64,000 bases of DNA from Haloferax sulfurifontis ATCC BAA-897 (GTDB lineage Archaea > Halobacteriota > Halobacteria > Halobacteriales > Haloferacaceae). The stretch is taken from NCBI RefSeq assembly GCF_000337835.1, contig NZ_AOLM01000025.1:1-64000 (forward strand). The letters are read 5' to 3'. Under the pieces are notes generated by a model. The model was not told the origin of the DNA, ran no database searches, and saw nothing but the letters and a program-made list of their open reading frames with translations. The number at the start of each line of letters is the position of its first letter. Positions within the stretch are counted from its first letter, which is position 1. Shown here in pieces: positions 61,601-64,000 of this stretch. The translations under genes were made by a program, and so were the position numbers.

Positions 61601-63700
61601 GGAGACGTGTACGTTCCGTCTCTGACCAGAAGCGGCAGAGAGACCATCAAACCGGTCGAAGCCGTCTCTAAGCACGTCGCACAGAACCACCTCGTACGAA
61701 TCGAGACTCGTGGTGGGAGAGAACTAACGGTCACTCCGGACCACACGGTGATTCGAGCCGACAAGGGCGGCTTCACCCGGATTCCCGCGCACGAACTCGA
61801 CGAAGGCGACGCACTTCCGTCGCCTAAGCGCGTCGACATCGACGCGGACCCGGCGCAGTTCGACTTGCTCGCGGAGTTCCTGCACGGCGAGTCGATACCG
61901 GCCGAAGACCTGATGGTTCGGGGGCTCGGCGCGGACCGAATCCGTTCGCTCTTCGACGAGCATACCGAAGCAAACGGCTACCTGAAACCGGTCGCCGAGC
62001 GACTCGGACGGAGCGAGTCGACGGTTTACAACTGGGTCTCTCGCGACAGCGTTCCGGCATCGGTGTTCGTGGAGGTTCTCGGTGACGTCGAAACGGTCGT
62101 CGACGTGCTTCCGCGTGAGCTATCTCTCGGTGTCCGTCGCGATACCGCGACCGTTTCGAGAGTGCTCGATATCGACGAATCATTCGGAACTGTACTGGGG
62201 TACTACGCCGCAGAAGGATTCACGAGGGCATCGCACGGAAACCTCTACCAGACGACAATCTGTATCCCGGACGAACTCGCCCGTAAACGTATCCTCGATA
62301 CCGTTAGCGAAGCACTCGGCGTCGACGCGTTCGAGGAGAACGAGTGGAAGGTCACGGTTTCGAGTCGGCTCGTCCAGTCGCTGTTTGCGGACGTCATCGG
62401 ATGCGGGTCGCGTGCCGAGGACAAACGCGTCCCGGACTCGGTACTCACCGGCCCCGAGCCGGTGCTTCGGTCCTTCCTGTCGGCGTACTTCTCCGGCGAC
62501 GGAAGCGCGTCTTCGGACCGCGTGGAGATTCGCGCGCACACCGTGAGCGACGACCTCAAACGCGACCTCGTTGCCGCACTCAAACGCTTCGGCATCGCCT
62601 CGAAGACCTACTCCGAGCGCCGAACGCCACAGACGGGTGCGGTGGCGGAGTTCTACGACGGAGACGAGGTCCCGACGTTCGACTCGTGGGTCCTCAAACT
62701 CACGTCGGAGAACGCGGTCCGATTCGCCGAGGAGGTCGGATTCCACCCCCCCCGAAAGAGCGAGGCGCTGGCGAGCGCGCTCGACGACACGGGCGTCCGA
62801 AGCCAGCGTCTCTTCTCGGACGGCGGGGACACGTGGCTCGACGAAGTCGTCTCGGTCGAATACCTCGAAAGCGACATCGACCACACCTACTCGTTGACCG
62901 TCGAAGACACCAACTCGCTCGTCGCCAACGACCTCCACGTCGCGCAGTGCGACGGTGACGAAGACTGCGTCATGCTCCTCATGGACGGTCTTCTCAACTT
63001 CTCGAAAGAATATCTCCCCGACAAGCGCGGCGGACAGATGGACGCGCCGCTCGTCATGTCCTCGCGCATCGACCCCTCGGAAATCGACGACGAGGCGCAC
63101 AACATGGACATCGTGCGGCAGTACCCCCGCGAGTTCTACGAGGCGACCCTGCGGATGGAAGACCCCGACGACTGGGAAGACGAGGTCACCATCGCTGAGG
63201 AGTATCTCGGGACCGACCGCGAGTACACCGGCTTCGACCACACCCACGACACGACGGACATCGCCGCCGGCCCGGACCTCTCGGCGTACAAGACCCTCGG
63301 GTCGATGATGGACAAGATGGACGCCCAGCTGTTCCTCGCGCGGAAGCTCCGGGCGGTCGACGAGACGGACGTGGCCGAGCGCGTCATCGAGTACCACTTC
63401 CTACCGGACCTCATCGGCAACCTCCGCGCCTTCTCGCGGCAGGAGACGCGGTGTCTCGACTGCGGCGAGAAGTACCGGCGGATGCCGCTTTCGGGCGACT
63501 GCCGGGAGTGCGGCGGCCGGGTGAACCTGACGGTCCACCAGGGCTCCGTGAACAAGTACATGGACACCGCGATTCAGGTGGCAGAGGAGTTCGACTGCCG
63601 CGACTACACGAAACAGCGGCTCGAAGTGCTCGAAAAGAGCCTCGAATCGGTCTTCGAGAACGACAAAAACAAACAGTCGGGTATCGCGGACTTCATGTGA
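58604..63700 (+). CDS. polD2: DNA polymerase D large subunit DP2, with intein
   Basis: 1698 residues encoded, 1203 after intein removal. DP2 is the catalytic subunit of the archaeal replicative PolD heterotetramer. Family features: [21 protein letters not shown] near residue 145, [25 protein letters not shown], two zinc clusters near residue 704 ([19 protein letters not shown]) and 720-755, the active-site [19 protein letters not shown] and a C-terminal zinc motif [22 protein letters not shown] near 1617. An Asp-rich insert ([19 protein letters not shown]) lies near residue 300. The start is a GTG at 58604. The last residues QSGIADFM look like a PCNA-binding PIP box. Confidence 0.96.
   Translation: [1698 protein letters not shown]
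61463..62947 (+). other. Intein within PolD large subunit (495 residues)
   Basis: Inserted at residue 954 between AKRRN and the catalytic CDGDED. Cys at 954 starts the N-block [13 protein letters not shown]; the B-block [11 protein letters not shown] is seen at about 1036. A LAGLIDADG homing endonuclease follows: LGYYAAEG at 1198-1205 and LSAYFSGDG at 1292-1300. Between the splicing block and endonuclease a helix-turn-helix segment ([17 protein letters not shown], near 1129) is seen. The last residue before the extein Cys is Gln (LHVAQ/C) rather than Asn, a variant known from other archaeal PolD inteins. The insert has more AT-ending codons than the host gene, so it is a later arrival. Confidence 0.92.
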
Positions 63701-63754
63701 ACTTCACTAACGAGTTAATTATAGTTGTTTGAAATTGAATGAATGAATTGAACG

Positions 63755-64000
63755 ATGTGTGACTTCGCATTCTACCCCTCTCTGTATCACAAGGATTGCT
63801 CTGCTCTTCAGTCTTGGAAGTGTCCCTACCCATCGTTACCAAATCGCTCTTACTGTGTATTTCATACTCTCCCTCCGGTTTTGGATCAGATCTTCCCAGA
63901 GGAAAGTCAGAAAAGAATCGCATATCTGTCAACAATAAACCAAGCCGGTGTCGCAGAACTTGTCTGCACTCACGTTGAGATCAGCCTTCGACTGGATAGT
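63755..64000 (+). CDS. N-terminal part of a cysteine-containing protein, runs off the window
   Basis: 82 codons, open to the last base of the window. The N-terminus MCDFAFYPSLY then WKCPYPSLPNRSYCVFHTLPP has a Cys-rich pattern (CP-x9-C-x2-H) that recalls the short zinc-finger-like leader of haloarchaeal pentapeptide-repeat proteins. The DNA is much more AT-rich than upstream, with codons such as AAA, ATA, TTA and CTT, so the gene is probably foreign or from a genomic island. TTAATTATA near 63715-63723 is the likely promoter. The gap 63701-63754 holds no other gene. Confidence 0.6.
   Translation, partial: MCDFAFYPSLYHKDCSALQSWKCPYPSLPNRSYCVFHTLPPVLDQIFPEESQKRIAYLSTINQAGVAELVCTHVEISLRLDS

Noticed and set aside
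58811-61690. 959-codon minus-strand frame opposite polD2
   Set aside because: Shadow frame of the GC-rich polymerase gene: low-complexity Val/Gly/Asp/Arg content, no domain, while the plus frame encodes DP2.

Overview
The window is a gene-dense, GC-rich piece of a haloarchaeal main chromosome, most probably a Haloferax (gene content and order match what I remember of the Haloferax volcanii region that begins near the tnaA tryptophanase; this identification is from memory, not from a search). The evidence for a haloarchaeon is direct: strongly acidic proteins, Tat-type lipoprotein signals with twin arginines, family B-independent PolD replication polymerase, Hel308, KEOPS Cgi121, archaeal PurO, LysW-dependent arginine synthesis, and many genes whose ATG or GTG lies about 25-30 nt after the centre of an AT-rich TATA-like box, the leaderless arrangement typical of haloarchaea.

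Layout. 0-6 kb: tail of an old-yellow-enzyme-like oxidoreductase, a ZIP metal transporter, a GNAT-like protein, aspartate kinase lysC, tryptophanase tnaA, a phosphoesterase and IMP cyclohydrolase purO. 6.1-12 kb: tRNA-Gln(CUG), the cgi121-hel308 pair, a small ferredoxin, a 28-residue membrane protein with an uncharacterised partner, and two more uncharacterised genes. 12-18 kb: a methyltransferase, a three-gene thiamine-type ABC importer (thiQ-thiP-thiB) and an AI-2E-type permease. 18-28 kb: a divergent rhodanese pair (tssA/tssB), a short-chain fatty-acid transporter, uvrB with a NUDIX hydrolase, a TauE-type permease, UspA and an acyl-CoA thioesterase. 28-34 kb: an SPFH/stomatin protein, small membrane protein, 2H phosphoesterase, cytochrome P450 and an XPD/Rad3 helicase. 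34.7-44 kb: a full arginine pathway on the minus strand, argG-argH and then lysW-argX-argC-argB-argD-argE-argF. 44.3-50.8 kb: a Kef-type antiporter with its regulatory subunit, a dolichol-kinase-like enzyme, glycyl-tRNA synthetase, a four-CBS protein and two uncharacterised genes. 50.8-57.7 kb: a complete dipeptide/oligopeptide ABC importer. 57.9-63.7 kb: two small genes leading into polD2, whose catalytic motif is interrupted by a LAGLIDADG intein. After 63.7 kb base composition drops sharply and a new, foreign-looking gene runs off the end.

Points that stand out: (i) well-matched origin-recognition-box (ORB)-like repeats in four separate intergenic gaps in the first 23 kb; (ii) a leaderless, arginine-rich 25-codon ORF ending in a hairpin just upstream of argG; (iii) a LysW carrier protein that has lost every zinc-ligand cysteine; (iv) an intein with C-terminal glutamine and flanks with atypical codons that suggest co-conversion; (v) an 18-codon leaderless uORF whose stop overlaps the lysC start. 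No insertion sequence, CRISPR array or rRNA gene was seen.
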